A DNA stretch of 64,000 nucleotides from Mesodorylaimus sp. YZB2_4 (taxonomy: Eukaryota > Nematoda > Enoplea > Dorylaimida > Dorylaimidae), in NCBI GenBank assembly GCA_030248295.1, contig JASANH010000209.1:434001-498000 (forward strand). Direction: 5' to 3'. The position numbers and the translations under genes are program-made. Below, in pieces: positions 1-9,839 of this stretch. Below the pieces are notes generated by a model that saw only the letters and a list, made by a program, of their open reading frames with translations, was not told where the DNA came from and ran no database searches. The stretch's first letter is position 1, and each line of letters opens with the position of its first letter.

Positions 1-440
1 CTCGTCTCGGAATCAGTCGAGTGTCGGGCGGACGCAGTAAACGGGTGCTCTCGCATCCCGTCCGGGCCACCCCTCTATCGCGTGGCAGGGCGGCCATCTC
101 ACAGGGATGCCGACCTATCCCCAAAGGTGACCAGCTCTCACGGCAGGTTCCATGTATCTTCACCGGGAACACATCCACACGAGGCCATACTGGGTGAGAA
201 GGGGCTCAGGCTTAGCTTAGGGACCTTCCCGGCTGGTGTTCGAGGAGTTTCCCAATTCTGTATTCCTTGGGAGGGCGTCCGCCATTTGACAGTAGCAGGG
301 GTGTCGCCCAGAGCCAGGTGTCCAAAGCCAGCGACGAGCTACTAAAGTGCCGTCCTCCGTCGGAATAGGACCTCGGCCTCCCAGTCAGGGCTGCCGGCCA
401 GAAAGGCGGATCAACGCCCTTCACCAGTTGAGCCATCGCC
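1..440 (-). repeat. tRNA-derived SINE, first family
   Basis: Read on the minus strand from about 436, the sequence starts like a tRNA: it contains TGGCTCAACTGG, a canonical RNA polymerase III A box, at about 429-418. A weaker B box (GGTCCTATTCC) lies near 366-356. The stretch down to about 295 matches 7276-7370 plus 7060-7100 on the same strand once a later insertion is removed, which shows it is a dispersed repeat. The part below about 295 is less certain. The small open frames here are repeat sequence, not genes. Confidence 0.6.
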
Positions 441-639
441 TCCCACTTTTCCCTTTCGGATCAGATGCCATTATAATTGGGAATAAAAGTCCTGATGAAC
501 CCAAAATTGCATTGTTGAGAATATCGACCAAGGAGAAGAGAAGACAAAACGTTTTGAAGGTTTGAACGCGCACTACTGGTGAAGATTAAAGGCGTTTTTT
601 GTCATCGAACGTTTAAAAATTTGCTGCGGTCATTCATTC
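441..639. other. intergenic, nothing recognised
   Basis: AT-richer sequence between the SINE and the LINE tail. I see no gene or structured element. An (ATTC)n run at its right edge is the tail of the neighbouring LINE copy. Confidence 0.5.
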
Positions 640-1331
640 ATTCTTTATTCATTGATCAAACACTTGACAGTGCACTCGAGGACCAAGAAACACGAATTTG
701 AAAACATAAGTCAAATAAATGAAATCCTTGGCTCGCCCTAGGACTATTCTAGGGCTGACCAGAGGATGGCCCAAGTCAGGAACAGTACCACGCAGTCCAC
801 GGACACCTTGGAGTATAGTTTATTAGTCCCCACACCACAAGGGCCGTGTAGACTCACAATTCGGGGAGCAGCCGCACGTGTCGGCCGTCAAAGGGGTTCT
901 GACGGGCCTGAGCCCGAAGTGCTCACAGAGCAGTTCAGATCAGGTGATCCAGACTAGTTCTCAACCGATGTCTGCAATCAGACCAGCCACTCGACCTCAA
1001 CCTCGCTCTCGGTCTCGTGCTGGCCCTGACATAGGAGAGGCGGACCGGTTCCCTGAACCAGTGCACACATAGGCCAGAGGGCATAACACATGCCTAGTCC
1101 ATGCCTATTACATTAACGTCATATTACGCAAAATCACGCCTAAGTTCTAATATGAGTGCGAAACCATGAATAAGTTCCCCATGCAATGTCTAAAGGCACA
1201 TCATTCCATAATGTAATTGAAGAATGAATAAAACTCTGCTTATATGATTCGAAGTTGGTCCTGGGCACTATAAGGTGGTGATCGACATCGCCCAACCTGT
1301 TACTCACACGTACATTACCATCCTTATCCAT
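640..1331 (-). mobile_element. 5'-truncated CR1/jockey-like LINE 3' end, interrupted
   Basis: The reverse complement of 1114-1331 matches the last codons and start of the 3' untranslated region of the LINE at 15860-16080. The reverse complement of 640-717 matches the rest of that region, including the poly(A)-signal sequence. The copy carries only the C-terminal end of the reverse-transcriptase ORF and is dead on arrival. A later insertion of about 395 bp (718-1112) splits it. Its tail is an AATG-type tetranucleotide, whereas the longer copy ends in ATG triplets. Confidence 0.8.
718..1112. mobile_element. repeat inserted in the LINE tail
   Basis: Comparison with the uninterrupted LINE 3' region at 16059-16090 places the insertion borders near 718 and 1112. 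Part of the insert recurs in inverted orientation at about 7578-7790 and in direct orientation at about 27735-27840, so it is a dispersed family. Its ends read roughly AATGAAAT and ATTACATT. The target duplication is not clear, so the superfamily is open. Confidence 0.65.
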
Positions 1332-1411
1332 TGGTCGACCATTGGCCGCTATCCCTTCCCCTCCCCCGAGACCGCACCTGACCGCTTTTTTGCTAACCCC
1401 TTCCCCCCTAG

Positions 1412-1619
1412 GCTGCGGTCGACCTTTATGGATGGCCCCTTACTATTCGACAGTGGTCCAGCTAATGATCGCATCGTGATTTTCGCTACACAAGGCACAA
1501 ACGAAGCTTCGATTGAGCAATACATCGCTGGTCAAGAAGCACAGTTGGGTAAGAAGAAGTACAGGGATCGCGCCGCAAGAATTTCGAAAATCGTCGATCA
1601 ATACAGCGAAATCGATTAA
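1412..1619 (+). CDS. possible terminal exon, MULE-associated-like
   Basis: An open frame follows a pyrimidine-rich stretch ending in TAG at 1409-1411, which is a plausible splice acceptor, and runs to a TAA at 1617-1619. Its first third (LLFDSGPANDRIVIFATQ) resembles a segment I associate with invertebrate proteins carrying MULE transposase domains. The C-terminal half is charged (QLGKKKYRDRAARISKIVDQ) and does not continue that similarity. No upstream exon is visible, because the sequence to the left is repeat. It may be a chimeric exon, a transposon remnant or chance. The family assignment is a weak inference. Confidence 0.3.
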
Positions 1620-2589
1620 ATCGATTATTTACGCGGACTCGCTCATAATATTTATTACTGATGTCACATTATGATTTATGATTACAGTATCCTCACATCT
1701 GTTTTTTATTTGACACGATCCTTGTATGTTTTGTTTTCTATGTGCCTTTAAATTGCAGTATTTGTGCGCTTGGATTATACATTTTGCTAGTAATTTATAC
1801 AGAACTGTATGGCGAATAAAAGTGCGCGTCGAAGATTTGTTATGGCGAACAAGTTTCAGCGAACAATTGACCTAGATCCGATTTTATCAAACTTATACGA
1901 CAGTATTTGTGGCAGATATGTGCCAAGGGAACAGCCTGGCCTGTGGGGGTCCTGTTGCGTACTAGATAGCTTCCTGTGCTGGTCACCCCTAGTCATTTGG
2001 TCAGTTCGTACTCGACAGTGCCGCGTAAATGTTGGGTAGATTGCCAGAGGCCACTCACATGCAGTGTTAGGCTGAGAGCCCAGTCTGTGGGGGCAGTCCA
2101 TACACGTCGATTTTAATCTATCAGAATCAGTGTATCATCCGCTCCAAGATTTTGTGCTGCTTGTGCTGCTGGGGGTGGTCATATTCGGGGAAAGGGGGTC
2201 TAAAGAGGACGTCTTTTCTTGGTAGGGGCGGAGGGGACTGGATGAGAAAGGTACAGGACCCTTTATGGATGACCCTTCTCAGAAAAGTGGGGATTCGTCT
2301 TGTTCAAATGCTTTTTATGAGCAGGTTGATTCGTTCACCAAGTATGGACGCTGTCAGGGAGGGGTGGGGAGGATGGTGTCGACTCGCAGCAATTTTCCGT
2401 AGTGAACAGGCGGTGTTAATGTTGAATCGTTCGGGTTGCCCCAGGGGGTTCGATTGAAGCTCGAAAGTTATTGAAGCTTGTGATATTTTTGTGACGTGAG
2501 ATAGAAATAGAACGAGGCAGTACCGGCGGACTCGGGCTCCAATGAGGGATTCTCAAATGTTAGACGGCCTGGTCAACACAAAGACACGG
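1620..2589. other. intergenic, nothing recognised
   Basis: Short open frames (for example 1809-2039 and 2152-2457) show no recognisable motif and no splice context. I do not support a gene here. Confidence 0.4.
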
Positions 2590-3000
2590 AGGTTCGTGCA
2601 CCAAGAGGGTCCATACTAACAAAACCTTACTTCATACCTGACCTACAGTCCGATGTCATCCAGCTTGTCCGTGACCCTAGCCGTGGGTTCAAACAGTAGA
2701 GAGCATAGACTGGCCCAAAGTACTGTTGGTAGACTGGAGCCAGCGGCCGCGGTGGTGCAGAGCTTCGTCATTCGTCTCTCCCAATTGCTTGAGAGCGTGT
2801 GGCTGGACTCACCCTTGGTTCAATCCCAGGTGATGGAGGTCGATTTGCGAACCATAACTCTCGCTGACCTTGCACGCCAGGCCGGTGGTTCGCGCAAGGC
2901 CTGACAATGTGTGCGCAACACCAAGAGGATCCATGCTAGAGAATCTTACCCCGAACCTAACCCATGGTTCGGTATCATCCAGCTTCTCCTTGAACTTCTC
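2590..3000. repeat. diverged direct repeats flanking a SINE
   Basis: About 2590-2675 and 2910-3000 are diverged direct copies that share the strings CACCAAGAGG, TCCATACT/TCCATGCT and ATCATCCAGCTT. A tRNA-type SINE sits between them at 2742-2900. The copies are too long and diverged to be a target duplication, so the SINE more likely sits between two older repeat copies. Confidence 0.55.
2742..2900 (+). mobile_element. tRNA-derived SINE, second family
   Basis: The element starts GCGGCCGCGGTGGTGCAG and has a B box GGTTCAATCCC at about 2818-2828. It is followed by a family-specific body (GATGGAGGTCGATTTGCGAACC). It matches 19469-19640 in the same orientation and 19745-19915 in the opposite one. 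In the 19.5 kb copy the B box lies in a perfect T-arm-like stem (CCGGG/CCCGG), which supports a tRNA origin. Confidence 0.75.
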
Positions 3001-3946
3001 TGCATGGAGCCGACAGATGCGAGACCTCTGACCACACCACACTTGTCCGCTGAAGTCGGCACAAAGAGCGGGCAGAAAGTCTATGCAGGCTGTCTGGGTC
3101 TGCAGCTCCAAAAAGCAACACATGGCGTCGACCTAATGGGCAGGATAGTGTAACTCACTGCAAGGTTCTCTCGCATAGGCTAACAGCAGGTCGAAAGCTT
3201 GAACTAAAGCAAGCTGACCTGTCTTGCTGAACCTACACATAAATGTGTGAGTACAGATGCATTCTTGCTCAGCTTGCTGACTGTATTTGAGCAACTCTTT
3301 GGCTTCTAAACTGGCGCCACATCAGAAGAGCAAAAGCGTAAGTTAAAGGCGCTGTCGGTCGAAGGCCCCTGGATCACAGTTACTGTAGATACGCTGCACC
3401 TTCAGGGCGAAAATAGGGTCTTACCCTCCGTCGAATGGTCCATCACTGCATCACTATATGGTGCAAGTGCAAGGCACTTGTCCCAGCTATTCAGTGCATA
3501 CGAGCAGAGACAAAAACCGTACCGCTCGTCATATTGGGCTGGCCTACCGTTCGAGAAGGACTCTTGTTCTCCCGTTTCCGTTCGTTTCCCGCTGACGAGG
3601 CCAATTCGGTTGGCTCGTTCAGGTCTTTCCGTGGAAAGACTTTATCGGTATAGTACCTTGACCTTGATGTCAAGTGTACGCTTCAATTATTTCTAGCTGC
3701 TATATATTCAAACAACATGAACATGAGACCCTCTCGGCTTTAGGATTGGTGCAATAAGTAGCATCATCGGAACAGAAAGTCACGGTCTATAGCCAAGCAC
3801 TATACAGCGCACACGAAGACTAAGGATCAAATAAATTGACAATCTTTTTCACTCAGGCGGGAGTCGAACTCTTCCCCTCTAAGTGCGCACCAAGCTTGAG
3901 GGCAGGCGCCATTACTCACTAATCCATGACCCGGGCGGAGTGGGGA
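3001..3946. other. 3' flank of the DEG/ENaC gene, duplicated elsewhere
   Basis: No gene is supported. About 3470-3710 is recognisably related to 37650-37860, which lies at the same place relative to the dead DEG/ENaC copy. The duplication therefore included downstream flanking DNA. Small open frames on both strands are shadows of this block. Confidence 0.6.
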
Positions 3947-5778
3947 CTAGCTTTGAACTGGAGCCACCCAATTCTTCTCCCTCTGCCTAACAAAGCAATA
4001 TCTGAGGACATAGTAGAGCACATGACCCAGCCCCACGACGGACATGCCCCAGTAGAGGCCAACCACGTTGCCGATGTCATAGAAGACCAGGTAGGACGTG
4101 GTTTCCTTGACTTGCTGGTAGTGCAGGTAGGACAAATCCGAGTAGTAAACGTGGATCCGACTGTACATGAGGGTTTCAGTATTGGCAGGACCGACTGTGC
4201 CAGGATCCAAATCGAAGAAACTGTCTGTGGTGACGTAGGTCCAACGATGACAGTGCTTCGGGCAGAAAGATCTTGCAGAAACCAGATCCAATACACGTTC
4301 GGCACCTCGTACGTATTTGGCAACCTGAAATGCATGACTCCTGTCAGAGTTTAGACTCAAATAACAATACCCGAGAACATACGAGCTCCTCAGGGAGAAC
4401 CGACGACATTTCACTTTGCTGGGCTAAAAGCTTTGTGGGATCGCTGAGGAACTGAGCAGCGAAATATGATATGAGGGGAGCGCAAGCGTTTCGAGGCCGT
4501 TCTAGAAAAGTGATAACCCCGCAGCCAGCAAACGCTTTAATGGCCTCGACTACGACACGGTATCCGCACAGGGCACCTTCCGGGTCGTGGTAGAGAGTAC
4601 GCGTCCGGTTGCTCGCCAGTGCATTTGGCGGGGCGCAATCTGTGGCCAACGATCGAAGAGTTGGGACGACTCTGATGAATGTTTCCGATCGATGTGGAGC
4701 CAGTGCAGGGGATTGTGTTAGATCAAATGGACTGGCGCCTGTGAATACTTTGAAGCCATTGCTGGTTACATCTTCCACCAGTGGCAAGTCCTTGATGAAC
4801 AGAGATGCCTCGACTGTCAGTCCGCCCGGGGGCCCTGGCCTGCCTTGGGGGACTGTCATCGGCGAGGGCTGCGCATTGTCGCTGTCAAAATTGAGCTAAA
4901 ATAAACCATTCAGGATACCATGACCCAGTCTGCTTACAGTATGGTCACTTATACATACAACACTGAATTTAGGTGTGCCATCTGGCTGCTACAGTAGACG
5001 TCAACCCGTCAGATTGATGCTTCGGCCGTGGTGTTTGCTGCAGCCGGTGCGGTCCTTAGACTTGCCCAGCCCGACTTTAAGTTCCACTCCCATCAATTTT
5101 GGTGAGTCACATCCACACCCACACCAAACGAAGGGTTGGACTCACCATCAGCAGATAGCAAATATGGTCGTCAGTGATGGACTGCAAGGCCCTGCTGCAG
5201 CAGGCGAACTCGACCCCATTGAACCAACATCTCTTCAACATACTGCTGCACGAGGGATAGGCAACGGTGATGAACTCAGATAAATGACCAATTCGAGGAT
5301 TATCGCCAATGACTTTGGAGAAAAGAAACAAGGTAAAGGGAGTGAAAGTGCGCGGTCGAAGAGTTATGGACAGAAAGAGGGCGAAATCACGATAGAACTC
5401 GTCCTCTGATCCCCCAGTCTCCCTCACATAGGCATGCATGATCTTCCGCCGCACTCGGACATTGTCTCTGATGTAGGTTTGGTTGACAGTGACTTGGGCG
5501 CAGATGGTGACGTTGGTGAAGGGCAGGCTGGATTGCTCGGGTAGGACTGCCACCTCGTCAGTGTACCCGCTGTACCACCAGTGGCCGATCATTAGCGCAA
5601 TATCGCGGAGACAAAGGCATGTGAAAAGGAGGAAAATTACTTGGAACATTCGACGAACATACAAAACCTTCTCATCAAATGCTTCCTTCCATCCAGCGAT
5701 GCTAACTTTTTCCACCATGTCTTCCCGCGCTTTTTCCAAGGAGCTCCTTGTTCCAGAAGCCGTTGATATGCCCTCCAT
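3947..5778 (-). CDS. DEG/ENaC-family sodium channel subunit
   Basis: Members of this family form trimeric, amiloride-sensitive cation channels in the plasma membrane. Three exons join in phase 0: 5146-5778, 4383-4895 and 3947-4324, giving about 507 residues, a usual family length. Introns are 250 bp (GTGAGT ... TTTTAG) and 58 bp (GTATGT ... TTTCAG). The start has a good context (GAAAATGG). TM1 spans about residues 43-66. The post-TM1 motif LPFTNVTIC (85-93) is the family FPAVTIC signature. The extracellular region has scattered cysteines and N-glycosylation sites. TM2 (about 458-485) contains G-M-S at 475-477, the selectivity-filter G-x-S. The last exon keeps the VYYSDLSY and DIGNVVGLYWG blocks. 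No frame break is visible, so it looks intact. Subfamily and gating stimulus cannot be told. Broken copies lie at 22.4-23.0, 28.0-28.1 and 37.9-39.1 kb. Confidence 0.92.
4985..5060 (+). repeat. partial hairpin-rich MITE in DEG/ENaC intron 1
   Basis: The block GACGTCAACCCGTCAGATTG and the following TGATGCTTC match the core of the TGTAACC-ended MITE family described at 7101-7275 and 28352-28548. It is diverged and lacks clear ends. Confidence 0.5.
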
Positions 5779-7059
5779 TTTCAGGCTTTCAGCAAAGCAT
5801 AAGAGGAGATGACGAGTGGCTACAAATCAACAAGGCGATAGTCTGCCAAGGAGGAGACCGGCTTTGCTGGTTCTATTCGACGAATTGGATGCGGAGTAGG
5901 CAGGGTCAACTGTTCACGTCATTCGCTACGATAATAAGTTTAAGCCAATCGAAGCGTGCCATGTTTATGACCTCCATCAATGTTTTTGGAACGCAATGCT
6001 CTCGAAGCGTGTATTCTAGTTACTGTATCGGTCCAGTGATAGCTGATAAGTGGATGGGAAGGTTCGTTTTCGACCTTTTTGTTACGTGTGAGTTCACTCT
6101 GGCGGTTCAGGCATGAGTGCAAAGGAGTCTGGATGTGACAGGAACTGAAGGAAAATAATGAACACAGTCTGCCATGCCACGTGACAAGTATGACATGACA
6201 TGACACGGCCCTGCACCTTGGAGCGCAGGACCATTTTTTGCATGAGCGAACTAATAAGTGCAGATATGATATCCACTTCTATTACAGTAGTCAGAAGTAG
6301 GGAAAATCGTTTCAGTGGGTGAAACGAAGTTGGGGAATGTCATGCGACCGATGCCCTCTCTTCACCCACTTTCTGCCTGTTCTTTGCGCGCCGTGCTCAG
6401 CGCCAGCCTATATTATAGCTGTTATAGTTACTCGCATGCCTTACACTGATTCAGCAGTGTGTTTCATTAATTTTTTTCGTCAAGCTATCAAAACAGGCAG
6501 CATAAATTTTGGATTGCCGCAAAGGTGACTTGCACGCAGTCCTTGAACGAGTAGGTAGAGTATGGTCCATACTAATGGAGATGACCAGTGGGCCTTGCGC
6601 GCCACGTCAAGCACTCATGATAGCTACTGTAGTTTAGGCCCATTGCTGAAAAGCGACCCCTGTGTGACAGACATTCCCAGCTGCCGGTCTAATGCAGAGG
6701 GTCGATTGCCAATTGCAGAGGAGCCCTAGTATAACACAAAGCTCTTTGGATCAAGCACTACAGTTTGTACCTAATACCTATAAGATAAGCGCAGAATCTA
6801 GGGCCCCTAGCTCGTCCGCTTTTTTCGTGCTGGACTAAAATAAGTATAGCAAGGCCTGCTGAAGAGGGCACTCCTTCAAATCCTGCCCTTGGCTTGAAGA
6901 ATGCCGTAATTTTTAAAGTAGGAATTCGAAAGGCGAGAAGTGCGAAAGCAACTGATATCATCCAGAGGCGGTACTGCAGTAGAGAATAGGACCCCGTTGC
7001 GTAAAAGTCAGGAAAAGCAAACTTGTTTTCGAGAACTCGTTCGGCGTTCGCCACTTGAC
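5779..7059. other. upstream of the DEG/ENaC gene, no gene seen
   Basis: This should contain the promoter and 5' region of the channel gene, but I cannot point to a core promoter element. Open frames at 5940-6276 and 6758-7114 (minus) show no recognisable motif. Confidence 0.4.
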
Positions 7060-7370
7060 CATACTGGGTGAGTCGCTCAAAGCCAGGTGTGCAAGGCCAG
7101 TGTAACAAGTGCACCCAGGCGGCGGGAGATGGTCGAGACCGAAGTCTCTGGGCTAAAAAATCCGACTAGAGGCAGGCAAGTCTCACCACTATACCTGCCC
7201 TAGAAACATCAACCGAAGATGTTGACGTCTCCCAGCCAGGAGAGAGTATCGATTACTCCCGATCGCCAGGTTACACCAGCGATAGACTTACTAAACTGCC
7301 GTCTCAGCTGGAACGCAACTGCGGCCTCCCAGTTAGGGTTGCTGGCCCAAGCAGGGCCAACCCCTCCCCT
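7060..7370 (-). mobile_element. tRNA-SINE (first family) split by a MITE
   Basis: The minus strand of 7276-7370 followed by 7060-7100 reproduces the SINE body seen at 295-400. The intervening 175 bp is a MITE. The uninterrupted copy near 300-325 provides the empty site. Confidence 0.7.
7101..7275 (-). mobile_element. TGTAAC-ended MITE with 4-bp target duplication
   Basis: The element begins TGTAACAAG and ends GGTTACA. It is flanked by CCAG at 7097-7100 and again at 7276-7279. The homologous SINE at about 300-325 lacks it and has one copy of the target. The interior is a chain of short palindromes (for example a hairpin with loop CTTCG and the TCGATTA-type centre). TGT...ACA ends and 4-bp duplications are features known from the Ginger/TDD group. 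That assignment is an inference because no transposase is present. Confidence 0.75.
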
Positions 7371-7379
7371 GGCCCCTGG

Positions 7380-7537
7380 CTAATCGATACTCTCCCCTGG
7401 CTGGGAAACGTCAACCCCTCGGGTTGATGTTTCACCCGTAGGTATAGTCGCAAGACTATCCTGCTCCAGTCGGAGTTTTTGTCCCGCCGACTTCGGTCGG
7501 CCGCCCCCCTCCTGCGCCTACCAGGCTTGGTTACAGG
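7380..7537 (+). mobile_element. MITE, same family, left end lost
   Basis: It shares the core (AAACGTCAACCCCTCGGG, TATAGTCGCAAGACTATCCT, CCGACTTCGGTCGG) and the right end GGCTTGGTTACA with the full copy at 28352-28548. The left terminus is not recognisable. It lies head to head with the copy at 7101-7275. Confidence 0.7.
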
Positions 7538-7577
7538 CGTTTGTGCATGATGCTGCTGGGGGAGGCCAAAGTGGTCA

Positions 7578-7790
7578 TATGCGGGTTGTAATAGGCATGG
7601 ACTAGTCTCCTGCTTGTTGGTACTCTGGTTCAGGGAACTGGTCCGCTTCTCCCGCAGTCGGGGCTGGCGTTAAACCGAGATCGAGATTGAGTGTCTTCTG
7701 GTTTTCAGGCACGAGGTCTTGAGTTTCTGGTCTGCTCTTTCTCTGTGAGCATTTTGGTCCCAGGTCCGTCAGAAACCCTATGACGGCCGA
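7578..7790 (-). repeat. second copy of the 718-1112 repeat
   Basis: The reverse complement matches about 880-1105, sharing the strings GTCGGCCGTCA, TCTGACGG, GTGAGCA and GGAGAGGCGGACC in order. The edge at about 7572 reads TGTAATAGGCATGGACTAG, which may be a terminus. Confidence 0.6.
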
Positions 7791-9145
7791 CACGTGACAC
7801 TGCTCCCTAAATTAGAAAGTCTTCACGGCCTTCTCGGTGAGGGACAGTAACGTTTATCCGGAAGTGTCCATAGACTGAGTGGGATAGTTCCTGTGGCTTG
7901 AGCCATTCTCCGGTCAGGCCAGTCTGTCCTAGGGCGAGCCAAGGATTTTTGCGTGCACAGAGTAAGGGGCAATACGGCCACCCCTCATTGCAGGGAAGCC
8001 AGCGACCCTTTTCTGCGTGGAGAGGGGATCGCTGGGCTCAATTTCCTGGGCAAAGCAGTAAAAGCGAGATGTTCCTAGTTGCTTGTAACAAGGCTAGCGC
8101 GTGCGCGATTGGCGCCCGTTTGAAAGTAGGTAGCGAAGAGTAAACAAGGCGCGGAGCTGTCGACGAAATAAACTTCCAGGAGTTTCGGCAAAGTTAGTTG
8201 GAAAAGAGAGCAGCTGCACAAGCGCCCAAAGGATATGATGGACGGTATATGATGGCCGAAAAGTTTGCGAGTCAGCAACTGGTTCTTAGTAGCTTCTAGG
8301 CTAGGTTAGCTTTTCGTAGGTTTTGCGAACGTGCGAGCGAGCGAGCGTGGGCGGATAGGGGAGAGTGAGGATCCTATTTTTCGAGGACTTTTGCCACTGT
8401 GCATGTTGTCAGGCTAGGTGGGCTGAGCTGGAGGTTGCCTTGCGTGGTTACAGAGTTGCCTGTTGTTTGCGTGTTCACGCACCGTGAGCCAAGCCGAGTG
8501 AGTGAACGAGCTGGCTGCCACTCGATGCAAATCATCTTCTGTTTTAAATATATTCGCCATTGTTATGTTGACTAGAAATAGCTCGATGAGTGTTTGCTAT
8601 ACTATTGTATGTATGAGTCTTTGACTGTTATTTCCATCGCCAGTCACCCAGGCCTTGTCGGGAGTCACATTTTTCGCGTGAAAAATGTGGAAGGGCGGTA
8701 TATCTGAATGTGATTTTGCTGGTCCTCTCTGTGCTTGCGAGACTTGCGAGATTGGGGTCAGTGGTTTAGTGTTTTTCCTTGTTGCTGCAGGGTAGGACTT
8801 GTAGTACCTTGATCAAATGGGGACGCATGGTCAGGCGAGACCGCTAGCCGCACTTTTTGTCCACCGAGGGGGGGGGGGGGGGTGAGTGATGCAAGGCGTA
8901 TTCTGTGTCGACTGCGGGTATCGGACCGTGGCCGACAGGTGCCATCTCTGAAGGTTTGCTGCTGCACCACCGAGGCGACTCGTTGTCAGTCGGGAGTGAA
9001 GCTATTTGTGGTGGGTGGCTGGAGTGATGCTGTTGCGCTCATACCTACCTGTGCCGCTGTGCCTAAGCATCAATAACTATCGCATTGCAGGATCTCGTCT
9101 CGTTTTCGCACAGTCATCACCAAAGTGAAATCACCTCAATCGACA
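7791..9145. other. 5' flank of Pmp3 gene 1
   Basis: No protein-coding gene is supported. The stretch includes a run of 15 G at 8868-8882 and should hold the promoter and 5' untranslated region of the gene starting at 9146. I cannot identify a TATA box with confidence. Confidence 0.4.
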
Positions 9146-9839
9146 ATGCCTGACAGTGATACTAATAAGATTTTGCAAATTATCTGCGCCATTCTGATTC
9201 CGGTGAGTGAGTCCTATCCAGCTCATGGCACTCACATTCACTTCTGGCTGGTCATAACTCATTGTACCCTCGTGCCTGGTAGGCCATGGCGAGCGGTGAA
9301 GAGCAATCGATCTCCCCTGGCTGAGAAACGTCACCCCTCTGGTTGATGTTTCAGCAAGACTAGCCTTGCTCCACTCCCTCCTACCAGGCCTGCCAGGCTT
9401 GGCTACACTCACAAATACAGCAGACCAACAGGCTTTAATCAGATATCTTCTAAATCCATCCAGATATCTGCCCAAGGGGATGAATCCCCCGTGCGGCCTG
9501 TGCAGCCTGCTCTAATAAGCTAGACTTCAGCAAGCCAACCAGTCAGTTCTGGTGCCCGTTTCCATCCTTTAGCGAGCTGATTTCTCAGACGCCTGTGAAG
9601 GGTGCTAAAACCCTCCACCCCGATAGCATTTCATTCTTTGGTACAAAAAAACAAGAAATAACGTGTCTTTTTCGTCTCCCACTCACAGCACATTCATAAA
9701 TTCTATTCTATTGTTTCAGCCAATTGGTGTATGCTTGAAAGGAGGCTGCAACGGGCATTGCATTTTGAATTTGGTCCTTACTTTCTTCTTCTATATCCCT
9801 GGCCTCATTCACGCCCTCTGGTACATTCTGAAGGATTGA
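9146..9839 (+). CDS. Pmp3/UPF0057 stress-induced small membrane protein, gene 1
   Basis: Pmp3-family proteins are tiny two-helix membrane proteins linked to membrane potential and salt or cold stress in yeast, plants and invertebrates. Exon 1 (9146-9202) encodes 19 residues ending in ILIP. The donor is GTGAGTG and the acceptor TTGTTTCAG. Exon 2 (9720-9839) supplies 39 residues and the TGA stop, giving 58 residues, the usual length. The hallmarks are all present: PPIG-type turn (P|PIGVCLKGGCNGH), NLVLTFFFYIPGLIHALWYIL as the second helix, and the highly conserved IPGxIHA. The start ATG has context GACAATGC. The 517-bp intron hosts a MITE at 9263-9407. No close poly(A) signal follows; the first AATAAA is at 10362-10367. 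The second gene at 32845 has the same intron position after the first Pro codon. Confidence 0.93.
9263..9407 (+). mobile_element. MITE in the Pmp3 gene 1 intron
   Basis: Ends TGTACCCTCGTG and GGCTTGGCTACA match the family with the 28352-28548 copy, but the core is about 50 bp shorter. The flanks read TCAT and CTCA, so a clean 4-bp duplication is not visible. It is inside the intron and clear of both splice sites. Confidence 0.7.

Noticed and set aside
82-436. Overlapping frames at the left edge of the window
   Set aside because: The stretch is tRNA-derived SINE sequence with repeat copies elsewhere.
3919-4335. 138-codon frame overlapping the last DEG/ENaC exon in another phase
   Set aside because: It lacks the TM2 and G-x-S signature, which is found only in the chosen frame that also joins in phase to the upstream exon.
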